Of a stretch of DNA of 64,000 nucleotides, positions 9,901 through 18,343 are shown piece after piece (the first letter of the stretch is position 1; each line of letters begins with the position of its first letter). The notes beneath the pieces are model-generated. The model was not told where the DNA came from. It did no database searches and saw only the letters and a list, made by a program, of their open reading frames with translations. This DNA comes from Francisella philomiragia subsp. philomiragia ATCC 25015 (GTDB taxonomy: Bacteria > Pseudomonadota > Gammaproteobacteria > Francisellales > Francisellaceae), in the NCBI RefSeq assembly GCF_000156715.1, contig NZ_DS999311.1, forward strand, positions 409,471-473,470, in the 5' to 3' direction. A program made the translations under genes and the position numbers.

Positions 9901-10236
9901 TTTAACATCTTTGCAACAAAAGGTACTGAGCGCTTCTTAAAAGAACATGGTATTGCTTGTAAGCTATTTGATAAAGCTTCGGACAATATTGGTAACAGTC
10001 AGGTTCATAGTACAGTTAATGCTATCGAAGCCGGCGAGGTTGATCTACTTGTTAATACATCAATTAGACAAGAGTTAAATATCAGCTTAGCTCTTAGAAG
10101 AGCTGCTATTATGAGTAGAGTACCATATGTGACGACGGCAGGTGCTTTTGAGGCTTTTGTTATTGCAGCTAAAGATATGCGCAAAATCAATAATGATTTT
10201 GATGTTAAAACTGTTAAAGAGTGGATTAATAGTTAA
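6952..10236 (+). CDS. carB: Carbamoyl-phosphate synthase large subunit
   Basis: 1094 aa, typical of CarB (E. coli 1073). It comprises two homologous ATP-grasp synthetase halves, the carboxy-phosphate half at about 1-555 and the carbamoyl-phosphate half at about 556-940, plus a C-terminal MGS-like allosteric domain. Evidence: duplicated GxGPIxIGQxxEFDY motifs (residues 15-27 and about 577-589), [11 protein letters not shown] (first half) versus [11 protein letters not shown] (second half), and [20 protein letters not shown] precedes the ATG, 4 bp after carA. It is most likely one transcript with carA and probably pyrB, although a hairpin-rich spacer separates pyrB. Confidence 0.97.
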   Translation: MPKRTDIKSILVLGAGPIVIGQACEFDYSGTQACKVLKEDGYTVYLVNSNPATIMTDPTTADKIFIEPITVESVGKIIARERPDAILPTVGGQTALNCALALDKAGILEKYNVEMLGAKADSIDKAENRERFNKAMAKIGLEVPRNVVVQTMEQACKALEDIGLPAIIRPSFTLGGSGGGIAYTKEEFESIVKNGLSLSPTNEVLIDESILGWKEYEMEVIRDKADNSIIVCSIENIDPMGIHTGDSITVAPALTLTDKEYQIMRDASIAVLREIGVETGGSNVQFAVNPETGKLVVIEMNPRVSRSSALASKATGYPIAKVAARLAVGYTLDEIDNDITKVTPASFEPTIDYIVTKIPRFTFEKFPTTPSNLSSQMKSVGEAMAIGRSFTESLQKALVSLETGLTGLDQVEIAGVSESNTKQENQAAILKSLEELSPMRILRVAQALRYGISQQEIYNACKIDPWFIEQIAIIVDAEEKLKKTGLPNSKEEFSVYKNLGFSDAKIAELVGRTERYIRNFRFGKEIYPTFKRVDTCAAEFDSKSSYLYSTYEHYSYEEIVRDCESEISDKKKVIILGGGPNRIGQGIEFDYACVHAAKSLKEEGIETIMINCNPETVSTDYDTSDKLYFEPLMAENVLDIIKNEMRKGEVLGVIVQFGGQTPLKLVSALHENNIPILGTDPDKIDLAEDRERFKELLDKVGLKQPLNTIAYTINELKKKIVNVGYPVVVRPSNVLGGRAMEIVHSKEELDAYIKTNAKCILEGPILIDKFLENATELDVDALADGGDRVFVAGIMEHIEEAGIHSGDSACSIPTRSLSDEQIEEVKQATIKLARELNVIGLMNVQFAYQNGELYVIEVNPRASRTVPFVAKATGNSIANIATKLMLGKKLSEFILNNPIPRHFSVKEAVFPFGRFADVDCYLGPEMKSTGEAMGMDRSFGVAFYKAQEMSFNKLPLKGNILISVSDADKPKIIEPVKELIELGFNIFATKGTERFLKEHGIACKLFDKASDNIGNSQVHSTVNAIEAGEVDLLVNTSIRQELNISLALRRAAIMSRVPYVTTAGAFEAFVIAAKDMRKINNDFDVKTVKEWINS

Positions 10237-10245
10237 AATGTGTCT

Positions 10246-10369
10246 TCCTATGGCTTAAAACCATAGGATCCATTACTTTTTTTTAAAAAATACCCTATTC
10301 CCCTCTTGAGAGGGGTGCCGATAGGTGGGGTGGGGTGTCTTCTACTACCACCCCTTCGTTCCAAAGGGG
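10246..10369. repeat. Composite hairpin repeat, copy B, in the carB-pyrB spacer
   Basis: The spacer carries three dyads: TCCTATGG/CCATAGGA (10246-10268, 7-nt loop), followed 8 nt later by a run of eight T; CCCCTCT/AGAGGGG (10300-10315); and CCCCTT/AAGGGG (10351-10369). They match the modules of copies at 899-977 and 60848-60892. The last hairpin ends 11 nt before the pyrB SD (GGAG 10381-10384). The first hairpin plus T-tract could act as a partial terminator between carB and pyrB, and the others could affect mRNA stability or pyrB translation. Confidence 0.65.
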
Positions 10370-10391
10370 AACAATCTTCTGGAGTATTAAA

Positions 10392-11318
10392 ATGCTATCA
10401 TTTCAAAAGCTTCTACGAGGCGATCAAATTACTAAAGATGACTTATATAAACTATTTCATCAAGCTGATATTTATAAAAATAAACTAGCTAATTCAGAAC
10501 CCATCAAAGATTTAGAAGACAAAATACTAGCATCTCTTTTCTTTGAACCAAGTACTAGAACTAGATTCTCTTTTGAATCTGCTATGAATAGACTTGGTGG
10601 TAAGGTTATATCACTAGAAAACGGTGCTTCTAGCTCTACCCAAAAAGGCGAAACCCTTGATGACACAGGTAGAATGATGGATCAATATGCTGACATAATA
10701 GTTATGCGTCATCCTAAGCCACATAGTGTTGAAGAGTTCTCAAAATATGTTCACTCACCTGTGATAAATGCTGGTGACGGTGAGAATGAACACCCTACTC
10801 AATCATTGGTTGATTTATATACTATCTATTCCGAGAAAGGCTCTCTTGATAACCTAAAAGTTGGTTTTTTAGGTGATCTGAAATATGGTCGTACAGTTCA
10901 TTCACTAACCAATATCCTAGCTAAATATAATGCTACATTTAAATTTATATCTTCAAAAGAACTGCAAATACCAGAGAAACTTAGAGATTTTGTTGAAAAA
11001 AATGGCAATTCTTTCATAGAACTAGAACAAGTAAATAGTGATGTCTTAGAAGATTTAGATGTACTATATGTAACTCGTGTTCAAAGAGAGAGATTTCCAA
11101 ATGAAGAGAGTTATTTAGAAAATAAAGATTTATGCTACTTAGATAGAAAGCATATTTCAGCCTCTAGTAACTTCATAATCCTTCACCCTCTACCAAGAGT
11201 TGATGAGATGGATAGATCTATTGATGAGCTTGAGTGTGCAAAATACTTTGAACAAATCAAATATAGTGTTCCTATCAGAATGTCTCTATTATCATTACTT
11301 CTAAAGTCACAAAACTAA
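10392..11318 (+). CDS. pyrB: Aspartate carbamoyltransferase catalytic chain
   Basis: 308 aa, matching the usual ATCase catalytic chain (about 310). It condenses carbamoyl phosphate with aspartate. Carbamoyl-phosphate loop FFEPSTRTRFSFE (50-62), K85 of the 80s loop (STQKGETLDD), HPTQ (134-137), TRVQRERFP and HPLPRVDEM are present. The ATG at 10392 is chosen because GGAG lies 7 nt upstream and MLSFQKLL matches family N-termini. An in-frame GTG at 10335 would only translate the upstream repeat. No regulatory chain pyrI is seen nearby, so allosteric control by PyrI is not expected from this locus. Confidence 0.95.
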   Translation: MLSFQKLLRGDQITKDDLYKLFHQADIYKNKLANSEPIKDLEDKILASLFFEPSTRTRFSFESAMNRLGGKVISLENGASSSTQKGETLDDTGRMMDQYADIIVMRHPKPHSVEEFSKYVHSPVINAGDGENEHPTQSLVDLYTIYSEKGSLDNLKVGFLGDLKYGRTVHSLTNILAKYNATFKFISSKELQIPEKLRDFVEKNGNSFIELEQVNSDVLEDLDVLYVTRVQRERFPNEESYLENKDLCYLDRKHISASSNFIILHPLPRVDEMDRSIDELECAKYFEQIKYSVPIRMSLLSLLLKSQN

Positions 11319-11466
11319 ATTTAATTAGATATTTATAGCTTTGTTTTTTTGACAATCTCTTCTTTTTACATTAAATTTTATTAATTATTTTTGAACTTAG
11401 TTTATAGATTGCTGAATATAGCTTTCTGTAAATACTATTTTTTATATTTTTAACTAGATATTTACT

Positions 11467-12696
11467 ATGAAAAGAAATGAAGACTTTATGTGGTCACTTA
11501 GCCTGTTTGGTACGGCTATTGGCGCTGGCATACTTTTTTTACCAATTCAAACTGGAATTTCAGGAATTATACCAATACTTGTAGTATTAGTTTTTATTTT
11601 TCCAATGGTGTTTTTGTCACATCGTGCATTGTGCAGATTTGTAATATCTAACCCAAATACTGATTCTGACATTACTGTAGTCGCTGATGACTATTTTGGT
11701 AAGTTTGGTGGTATTATTTTTAATGTTTTATATCTATTTGCCATATTACCGATACTATTAGTTTATAGCGTTGGTATTACAAATACTCTAGTTAGCTTTT
11801 TTAAATATCAGCTCCACTATGATATACAAAATAGATTCCTTTTAAGCTTTTTTACTATACTTTCATTAGTATTTATCATCAATTTTGGTCAGAAACTAAT
11901 TATTCGCGTGATGAGCTTTTTGGTTTTCCCATTCATCATAGCATTATTAGTGCTTTCACTATGGATGATTCCATACTGGAATATTAATATTCTACGCAAT
12001 AGCTTTGAGTATAATCACTCTTTTTCGGGTGTTTTATTAGCTATATGGATAATCATGCCGATACTAATATTCTCATTTAATCACTCGCCAATTATTTCAT
12101 CGTTAGCTGTTTATACAAAAACTAAATATAAGCAAGATGCCGATAAAAAAGCATCGAGAATTATTGCTTTTAGTAACATTTTAATGATTGTTACAGTAGT
12201 TATATTTGTGTTTAGCTCAATGTTAACTCTATCTCCAGATGACTTAATGACTGCTAAAGAAGAGAATGTTTCAATATTATCTTATCTAGCAAACCATTTT
12301 GATAACTATTCTTTAGACTATATAGCCCCATTGGTTGCTATAGTAGCTATGAGTAAGTCTTTTTTTGGTCATTATTTAGGCTCAAAAGAAGGTATAGATG
12401 GTATAGTTTGCAAAATCTCAAAAAACTCAATCAGTCAAAAAACTATAAAACCAATTACACTTTCTATAGTATTTTTGTCATGTTGGTTAGTTGCTTACTT
12501 AAACCCAAATATACTTGATATGATATCTAGTATTGGTGGACTTGTTTTGGCTGTAATACTATTTATTATGCCTATCTATAGTATCTATAAAATCAAATAT
12601 TTAAAGCAATACAAAAATCTACTAGCTGATGGTTTCATACTTTTTGTCGGTATTGTGGCATTATCTTCAGCTTGTATGCAACTTAGTTTTTCTTAA
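11467..12696 (+). CDS. HAAAP-family amino-acid transporter (SdaC-like)
   Basis: 409 aa, about 11 hydrophobic segments. The N-terminal WSLSLFGTAIGAGILFLPIQ matches the first helix of hydroxy/aromatic amino acid permeases (SdaC/TdcC/Mtr/TyrP group). The spacing and PI motif are closest to the serine/threonine-type members, but substrate is not resolvable. It is an inner-membrane proton or sodium symporter. Its last ~60 bp form the left end of a 205-bp direct repeat duplicated at 13632-13836. Confidence 0.8.
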   Translation: MKRNEDFMWSLSLFGTAIGAGILFLPIQTGISGIIPILVVLVFIFPMVFLSHRALCRFVISNPNTDSDITVVADDYFGKFGGIIFNVLYLFAILPILLVYSVGITNTLVSFFKYQLHYDIQNRFLLSFFTILSLVFIINFGQKLIIRVMSFLVFPFIIALLVLSLWMIPYWNINILRNSFEYNHSFSGVLLAIWIIMPILIFSFNHSPIISSLAVYTKTKYKQDADKKASRIIAFSNILMIVTVVIFVFSSMLTLSPDDLMTAKEENVSILSYLANHFDNYSLDYIAPLVAIVAMSKSFFGHYLGSKEGIDGIVCKISKNSISQKTIKPITLSIVFLSCWLVAYLNPNILDMISSIGGLVLAVILFIMPIYSIYKIKYLKQYKNLLADGFILFVGIVALSSACMQLSFS

Positions 12697-12841
12697 AAGA
12701 ATTAAACAAAATAATAAAATCTCTAAACGTACGAATATCTCTTTCAATTTACATCCTTTAACAATTTGACACTATGTTTAACATCATTTTACATACAAAA
12801 ATGTATCATTCTAGTGTTAATAACTTTCATAAAACAATTAA
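12637..12841 (+). repeat. 205-bp direct repeat, copy 1 (with promoter)
   Basis: It aligns without any gap to 13632-13836 (offset exactly 995 bp) with six mismatches that I could count. Copy 1 contains the last ~20 codons of the transporter gene plus the upstream region of the 12858 gene. A promoter candidate in both copies is TTGACA (12766-12771) with TTACAT 17 nt downstream (12789-12794). Homology stops at the start of the downstream coding sequences. Confidence 0.9.
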
Positions 12842-12857
12842 AGAAAAGAGGTAAATT

Positions 12858-13625
12858 ATGAAAACAAAAATATTATTATCTTTAGGATTAGCGTGCTTTG
12901 CAAGCAATGTTATAGCTGATACTTGTCGCTGGGATACAGGTCGAACTAGCTCTCCAGTTTATCAAGAATATGAGGTTTCTGCAGATCGCTCTCATCTTAA
13001 TGCATATAACGTTAATCAAAAAATCCCCAATGCTATAACAGCTACATTTCATCATGTTATTCCTATGGGTGAATGGGGTTCTATATTGAAAACAGTACTC
13101 AACTCTCAGGAGCTTAGTCAAAGAAACAAAAATAATATTATTGACAAATTTATAAAATCATTAGAAGAACTTCAGCTAGATAACTCTGCAAATGAAAATT
13201 ATACTGTTAATATTGATCACACGATAAACTTTTTGAGAGAGCTTAAAACTGGTAATCTGACTATTGTAGATGAGGGCGCTGGTGATTGCAATAACGTAGC
13301 GTTAAACTATTTTGGTGTCAATGGCTTCATGGGTCCTAATAATACTCTCAGAGCTAACGATCCAGGCGATATATTCGACAAAGGATCAATATATGCAGAT
13401 GAAGCTCCTTATGGAAAAGAAAGATATCAAAAACTTAAAGACCTACATGATTCATATAATAGTTTAGATCGCTCTGACAAGCAATTAGCTAGTAAATTAT
13501 CAGCATTAATAAGTTTAGAAAACGCTGCATATCCAAAGATAATGACTAACGACTCTAATTATTTTGATAAAAACTATTGGCGTGAAGATAGCGTAGAGAT
13601 TGGTAGATATACAAATAAACGCTAA
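12858..13625 (+). CDS. Secreted protein, paralogue 1
   Basis: 255 aa with a clean Sec signal peptide (about 1-20, cut near NVIA/DT) and SD AAAGAGG upstream. No family recognised with certainty. It shares with the 13857 gene its length (255 aa), an HH-[IV]-IP motif (F-H65-H66-V-I-P here), a GFMGPN...NDPGDIFDKG segment (about 156-175) and a terminal DKNYWRED-like tail, with otherwise low identity. HHxIP is reminiscent of the His-His-hydrophobic-Pro signature in HNH/endonuclease VII-type nuclease toxins; that is only a hypothesis. The promoter lies in the duplicated 12637-12841 region. Confidence 0.75.
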   Translation: MKTKILLSLGLACFASNVIADTCRWDTGRTSSPVYQEYEVSADRSHLNAYNVNQKIPNAITATFHHVIPMGEWGSILKTVLNSQELSQRNKNNIIDKFIKSLEELQLDNSANENYTVNIDHTINFLRELKTGNLTIVDEGAGDCNNVALNYFGVNGFMGPNNTLRANDPGDIFDKGSIYADEAPYGKERYQKLKDLHDSYNSLDRSDKQLASKLSALISLENAAYPKIMTNDSNYFDKNYWREDSVEIGRYTNKR

Positions 13626-13631
13626 TATTTT

Positions 13632-13836
13632 ATATTTTTTGTTGGTATTGTTGCATTATCTTCAGTTTGTATGCAACTTAGTTTTTCTTAAAAGAATTAA
13701 ACAAAATAATAAAATCTCTAAACGTACGAATATCTCTTTCAATTTACATCTTTTAACAATTTGACACTATGTTTAACATCATTTTACATACAAAAATGTA
13801 TCATTCTAGTGTTAATAACTTTCGTAAAACAATTAA
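13632..13836 (+). repeat. 205-bp direct repeat, copy 2 (with promoter)
   Basis: Second copy of 12637-12841. Its left part encodes a relict of the transporter C-terminus (VGIVALSSVCMQLSFS in frame), which is no longer attached to a transporter gene. That shows the unit was copied from the transporter-gene-1 junction. The TTGACA box is conserved at 13761-13766. It drives the second secreted paralogue. Confidence 0.9.
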
Positions 13837-13856
13837 AAAGAGAAAAGAACAAAATC

Positions 13857-14624
13857 ATGAAAAAGAAATTTTTTCTACTAGCGGCTTGTCTATTATCTAT
13901 AAATACATTTTCATCAGCACAGGCATGTAAGTTAATTCTTGGAACTCAAACAGATAGATACAAATTTTATAAAAATGAAGGCTCTGGTTTTGAAAATGTC
14001 GGCCTAGGTGTCGTTGCATTTCACCATATTATTCCTTTAAATTCAAATCAAGATAATAAAAGTGTAATGAAGCTACTAAACAAAGGTTTTAAAAGCCAAA
14101 ATGCTGATTATATTCAAGTAAAAAAGGATATTTTACAAAATCTTGCAAATCAATATGAAAATTTACTAGATAATGATAGAGTTAAAGATACTGAAAGAGA
14201 AAGAATTGAAAGAGTAAAGACATATCTAGAGAAACTATCATTAAAAGAGATAGATGGCAAAAATGGAAACTGTTGGAATGATATAGATATCGATGAAGCT
14301 GATAAAAAGCTAGTAGCTAATGCTTTGGCATATATGCCTGGAATTGGATTTTTTGGGCCTGCAAGTATATCAAATGATCCAGGCTCTAAATTTGATAAAC
14401 ACGGAAAATACTTTATGACCGTTGACTCTTATGCATATGCAAACCAAATAGGAGATAAGCGTTTAGTTAATACCCCTTCCGAAACCGAAATACTTGATGC
14501 TTTCAAAGTTATTACTACAGAATATACTGTACAGCCATACAATAAAAACTTATGGAAAGAACAACCTAATAACAAAGTTTGCTACAAGGGTAGTGGTGAT
14601 GAGTGTTTAGAGCCTAATGATTAA
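13857..14624 (+). CDS. Secreted protein, paralogue 2
   Basis: 255 aa from the ATG at 13857, chosen because it gives a Sec signal peptide (MKKKFFLLAACLLSINTFSSA). A longer frame from 13761 would start inside the duplicated promoter. It shares with paralogue 1 the AFHHIIP motif (His56-His57), GFFGPASISNDPGSKFDKHG (about 162-181) and NKNLWKEQ. It also has extra cysteines near the C-terminus (VCYKGSGDEC) that could form a disulfide after export. Function unknown; it may be a periplasmic or secreted effector-like protein. Confidence 0.75.
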   Translation: MKKKFFLLAACLLSINTFSSAQACKLILGTQTDRYKFYKNEGSGFENVGLGVVAFHHIIPLNSNQDNKSVMKLLNKGFKSQNADYIQVKKDILQNLANQYENLLDNDRVKDTERERIERVKTYLEKLSLKEIDGKNGNCWNDIDIDEADKKLVANALAYMPGIGFFGPASISNDPGSKFDKHGKYFMTVDSYAYANQIGDKRLVNTPSETEILDAFKVITTEYTVQPYNKNLWKEQPNNKVCYKGSGDECLEPND

Positions 14625-14760
14625 TAAGCATAGACAACTTATACCTAAGAATATTTAGTCTTTAAAAAATAGTCATAATTAAATTTGCTCTTACTTAAGT
14701 TAACTTTTTTAAAAAAAAAGTTATAATGAAATTATTTTATATATTTAATTACATTTATTA

Positions 14761-17589
14761 ATGAGAAGATTTTTTACTCTATTCTTAGTTTTTCTTTTTA
14801 TTACACCTATATATTTAGTTGCTCAACCAAGAGAAAGTATAAATATTGATAAAACTGATTCCTCTTTAAATCTACTACCTAAAAGAATAATAGCAGGTTT
14901 TTTAGATATTAGGACTCCTAATTCTACATCTAGAGTTGATATCGAAAAGGCTAGAAGTGATGGTTATAATGTCATTATTATTGCTTATGGCGAGGTATAC
15001 AATACTGATATTGGCTTTTATTCATCTAATTCAACTTCTATACAAACGACCATAGATAAAATAAAAGAAGCAAAAAAAACTGGAATGAAAGTTTTATTAG
15101 CTGTTGGAGGTATTCCAAATACATTTCACCCTGATATAAATAAATTAGGGAAAGACCCCATAATTCTAGGAAAGCAAGTTTCCTCTTTTGATGTTAATCT
15201 TTTGGCTAAAAACATAGTTACTTTCTTACATGAGAACGATATAGATGGTATTGTTTTTAGTTTAAGAAAATCTACATATCCGGAATTTCTTAGTCAGCTT
15301 TTATCAGATATTAAAAAACTTGATACAAATATAGTTATTTCTGTAGAGCCTCAAATCAATGATTATAAGCTTGTAACTACAGGCAAAAGCAATGATTATG
15401 ATAAAGCCATAGAAAGCGGATCTATAGACTATCTTTTTATGCAAGAATACAATAACCCTCCTCAATATGATCCTGAATTTATTTCCAATAGCTATTTAGA
15501 AGTCATGAATAATACTAATATACCTTCTCAGACAAAGATTATAATATCTGAGCCAACAAATGCTATTTCGGGAGGAGCCAATACCATTTACCATCCAAAA
15601 GGTGATGCAACAATATCTCTAAACACAAAAGAAGCTATTAAACTCATGTTACCGGAATTTGAAAAACTTAAGTTTAAACCTAGATTTGTGGGTGTTGCTG
15701 GATGGTCTTTAAATACTGATTATGCTGCAGATTTATATGGAGACTCTTATAGTAATCCTGGAGCTTTTGCCAGAGACCTTAAAGCCTGTATTTATGATAA
15801 TATTTGCGCGCAAATTTATAACACAAAAAAAAGTCCTGTTATTGCTGGCTTTTTACCGTTGTGGGGTAGTAATAGCTTTAATGCTCTAAATGAGTTGATG
15901 GATACTACCCCTGTGGATATAAAAATGCCCAAAAATGAAGAATACTGCGACCAAAATCCTGAAGTTTGTAAATACAACCTAATAATTGCAGCTGCTGTAA
16001 CATATACAAAAAATGGTGACTTTAAGATATTGTTTAAAAATCGAAACGATAGTTCTATAGATAAGATATATAGCCCCTCAGAACTGAAAAATTTTATTAG
16101 TTATATGAAGTCAAAAGGAAAACATATTTTAGTTTCTTTTGAGGATAATAATTCAAGTATTAATTGGCAAACCGTAAATCTTGACAATTTAGTTAAGACT
16201 ATTAATGAATATGGTTTTAATGGTATAAATTTTGACTTATCAGATGAAGCTATACCTAAAAACGAAAAAGATGCTCAAATTATAGCATCAAAAATAAATA
16301 AACTAATAACAGTCCTCAAACAAAATAATAATAATCTATGGTTAACTTTTTCTCCTGAATGGGAATATATTGTTGCTCCATTAGCTAAAAATGGTGTGGA
16401 TAATATTTACAGTAATAATGCTTATATTCAGATGTTAGAAGATATTGGCATGAGTAATATAAATTATATTTTGCTAGATACATTCTCTGAAGATATTTCT
16501 CTAGCTATTTTGAGCTTTTCTAAGCATAAAAATGGTCAGTTTACTAAAATTTCACCGTCTGATAGTTATGCCAAATTTATAGCTTCACTTGCTTGGGCTT
16601 TGACTACCCAAGAAGGATTTAAAGCTAATGAACCTAAATATGAGATAGATAAACCTATTAATATACCTGCTAATAAGTTGGTTTTTATGATTCCTGCTAC
16701 TGAAGGTATCTCATCAAAAAGAAACATATATAGACTATCAGATACAGATATAAATGAAGCAATCAATCTTATGAAAAAAAATAGAGCTTCTTTTGCTGGT
16801 TTTGCTCTTTGGAGTATGGACTTTGATGCTACTAATATCAAAGTGCTAAATTATAAGCATATCCCTTGGAGTACAACTAATTTGATTGCTAATATCCATC
16901 TACCACCAATAGTTTCAACAAATATAAGCACCAGCAAGTATTTGAAGAAGGTATTTGGCCAAAATCAAAGTAATAATATGAATATTATAATATATCCAGA
17001 TCAAATAGGATCATACGATGAAAACACAGTCGTCAACTTTGCAGGTAAAGTATATAAGTGCAAATCCACGTTAGATTTTAAACTTTGTAATGATGAAATA
17101 TATATTCCAGGAGGACTATATGGAGATCTTGCGTGGAAAGAGCTTCAATTAAAAAAAGATAGCAATAGTGGGAATAAAAAATATTATAGACTTAAAAGTG
17201 GAGAAATACCTAATTATCCTAAAGGTATCGGAGATTATAAAACAGGTCAAATAGTTAATACTGCTAACAAAAGATTTGAATGTCGACAACAATTATACTG
17301 TAATGATTCTTTGTACAACCCTATAGAGAAGAAAGGTTTTCTTGCTTGGAATGATGTTACCAATACATTTTTTGACATTAATAATAATCAGGAAATTACA
17401 CCAGAAGGAGCAGACTATATTTATCCTAATAATATTAAAGATTATAAAGGAGGAACAATAGTGGCTGTTGGTAAAGAATTATATCGATGTAACCTTGGCA
17501 TTGAGTCAAATTTATGCTCTTTAAAAGCATATAAGCCAACTGGTAAATATGGCGTAGACGCTTGGACTAAAGTAAATATTTATAAATAA
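14761..17589 (+). CDS. Exported dual-GH18-domain protein with chitin-binding-like repeats, probably catalytically impaired
   Basis: 942 aa. Signal peptide at 1-21; GH18-like domain 1 about 40-345; GH18-like domain 2 about 358-720; three C-terminal repeats (about 750-942) of the form G-x-Y-x-x-x-x-x-V-x-x-x-x-x-x-Y-x-C...W-x-x-V, like CBM5/12 chitin-binding modules. The GH18 DxxDxDxE motif is degenerate in both domains: D162-V165-S167-R169 in the first and N487-N490-D492-S494 in the second, so the catalytic Glu is missing twice. Barrel features such as LLAVGG, MQEYNN and GWSLNTD remain. It is probably a carbohydrate-binding pseudoenzyme. TATAAT at 14722-14727 is a plausible -10; no clear SD is seen. 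Confidence 0.8.
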   Translation: MRRFFTLFLVFLFITPIYLVAQPRESINIDKTDSSLNLLPKRIIAGFLDIRTPNSTSRVDIEKARSDGYNVIIIAYGEVYNTDIGFYSSNSTSIQTTIDKIKEAKKTGMKVLLAVGGIPNTFHPDINKLGKDPIILGKQVSSFDVNLLAKNIVTFLHENDIDGIVFSLRKSTYPEFLSQLLSDIKKLDTNIVISVEPQINDYKLVTTGKSNDYDKAIESGSIDYLFMQEYNNPPQYDPEFISNSYLEVMNNTNIPSQTKIIISEPTNAISGGANTIYHPKGDATISLNTKEAIKLMLPEFEKLKFKPRFVGVAGWSLNTDYAADLYGDSYSNPGAFARDLKACIYDNICAQIYNTKKSPVIAGFLPLWGSNSFNALNELMDTTPVDIKMPKNEEYCDQNPEVCKYNLIIAAAVTYTKNGDFKILFKNRNDSSIDKIYSPSELKNFISYMKSKGKHILVSFEDNNSSINWQTVNLDNLVKTINEYGFNGINFDLSDEAIPKNEKDAQIIASKINKLITVLKQNNNNLWLTFSPEWEYIVAPLAKNGVDNIYSNNAYIQMLEDIGMSNINYILLDTFSEDISLAILSFSKHKNGQFTKISPSDSYAKFIASLAWALTTQEGFKANEPKYEIDKPINIPANKLVFMIPATEGISSKRNIYRLSDTDINEAINLMKKNRASFAGFALWSMDFDATNIKVLNYKHIPWSTTNLIANIHLPPIVSTNISTSKYLKKVFGQNQSNNMNIIIYPDQIGSYDENTVVNFAGKVYKCKSTLDFKLCNDEIYIPGGLYGDLAWKELQLKKDSNSGNKKYYRLKSGEIPNYPKGIGDYKTGQIVNTANKRFECRQQLYCNDSLYNPIEKKGFLAWNDVTNTFFDINNNQEITPEGADYIYPNNIKDYKGGTIVAVGKELYRCNLGIESNLCSLKAYKPTGKYGVDAWTKVNIYK

Positions 17590-17638
17590 TTTTATATATT
17601 TCTCATTTAAGTGAAATAATAATATTTAGAGGTGATTT

Positions 17639-18343
17639 ATGAAGAGTATTCTAATTGTTGATGATGAAAAAGAAATTTTGAATAGCCTAAGGTATATTCT
17701 TGAAAATGAAGGATATAATATTTATACAGCAGAATCTACTGTTAAAGCAGAGCGAATTATAGAGTCATTTAAAGAGATTGATTTAATATTATTAGATATT
17801 ATGATGCCTGGAGAAAATGGGTTGGACTTTTGTAAAAGACTTCGTTCACGTAAAAATATTAACATTATTATTGCCTCTGCTTCTAATGATGAAATAGATC
17901 AAATTTTATCTTATGAATTTGGAGCGAAAAACTATATATCTAAACCATTTAATAAAAAGTTATTATTAGCAAAAGTTAAGAGTATTCTTAGTGCCAATAA
18001 AGTCGAAGAGTATAGGTATGTAACTTTTAATGGATTTGTTTTTGATACATTAATGAAAACTATTAAGAATGAACAAGATATTGTTTATAACTTGAGTATG
18101 ATTGAATATTCTATACTATCTTTACTTATTGATAATGTGTATGAGTTTGTAAATCGTGATGATCTATTTCAAGCTGTATATAACTGTCCTTATGATGGTT
18201 ACAGTCGAAAAATAGATGTTGCAATAAGCAAACTAAGAAAAAAGATTGGAGATAAAGAAAAAAATATTATTGTTACTAGCTCTCAAAATGGCTATTCTTT
18301 AAATATTGAACTCCAAAAGTCAAACACTATAGGAGATATTTGA
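17639..18343 (+). CDS. OmpR/PhoB-family response regulator
   Basis: 234 aa. Receiver domain at 1-118 with acidic pocket D8/D9, phosphoacceptor D53 (LILLDIMMPGENG) and K102 (SKPF). Winged-helix DNA-binding domain at about 130-228 with the family motif RKIDVAISKLRKKIGD. SD AGAGGTGA precedes the ATG. Its stop codon abuts the stop of the convergent histidine kinase with no bases between, so the pair is encoded tail to tail rather than as an operon. Targets are not visible; the flanking exported-protein genes are candidates by proximity only. Confidence 0.93.
   Translation: MKSILIVDDEKEILNSLRYILENEGYNIYTAESTVKAERIIESFKEIDLILLDIMMPGENGLDFCKRLRSRKNINIIIASASNDEIDQILSYEFGAKNYISKPFNKKLLLAKVKSILSANKVEEYRYVTFNGFVFDTLMKTIKNEQDIVYNLSMIEYSILSLLIDNVYEFVNRDDLFQAVYNCPYDGYSRKIDVAISKLRKKIGDKEKNIIVTSSQNGYSLNIELQKSNTIGDI

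Noticed and set aside
10335-10391. N-terminal extension of pyrB from a GTG start
   Set aside because: It translates the intergenic repeat, lacks an SD, and is not part of the ATCase N-terminus. ATG 10392 has GGAG at 7 nt.
13632-13692. Second transporter C-terminus
   Set aside because: Only the last ~20 codons are present as part of a 205-bp duplicated spacer; there is no gene upstream of it.
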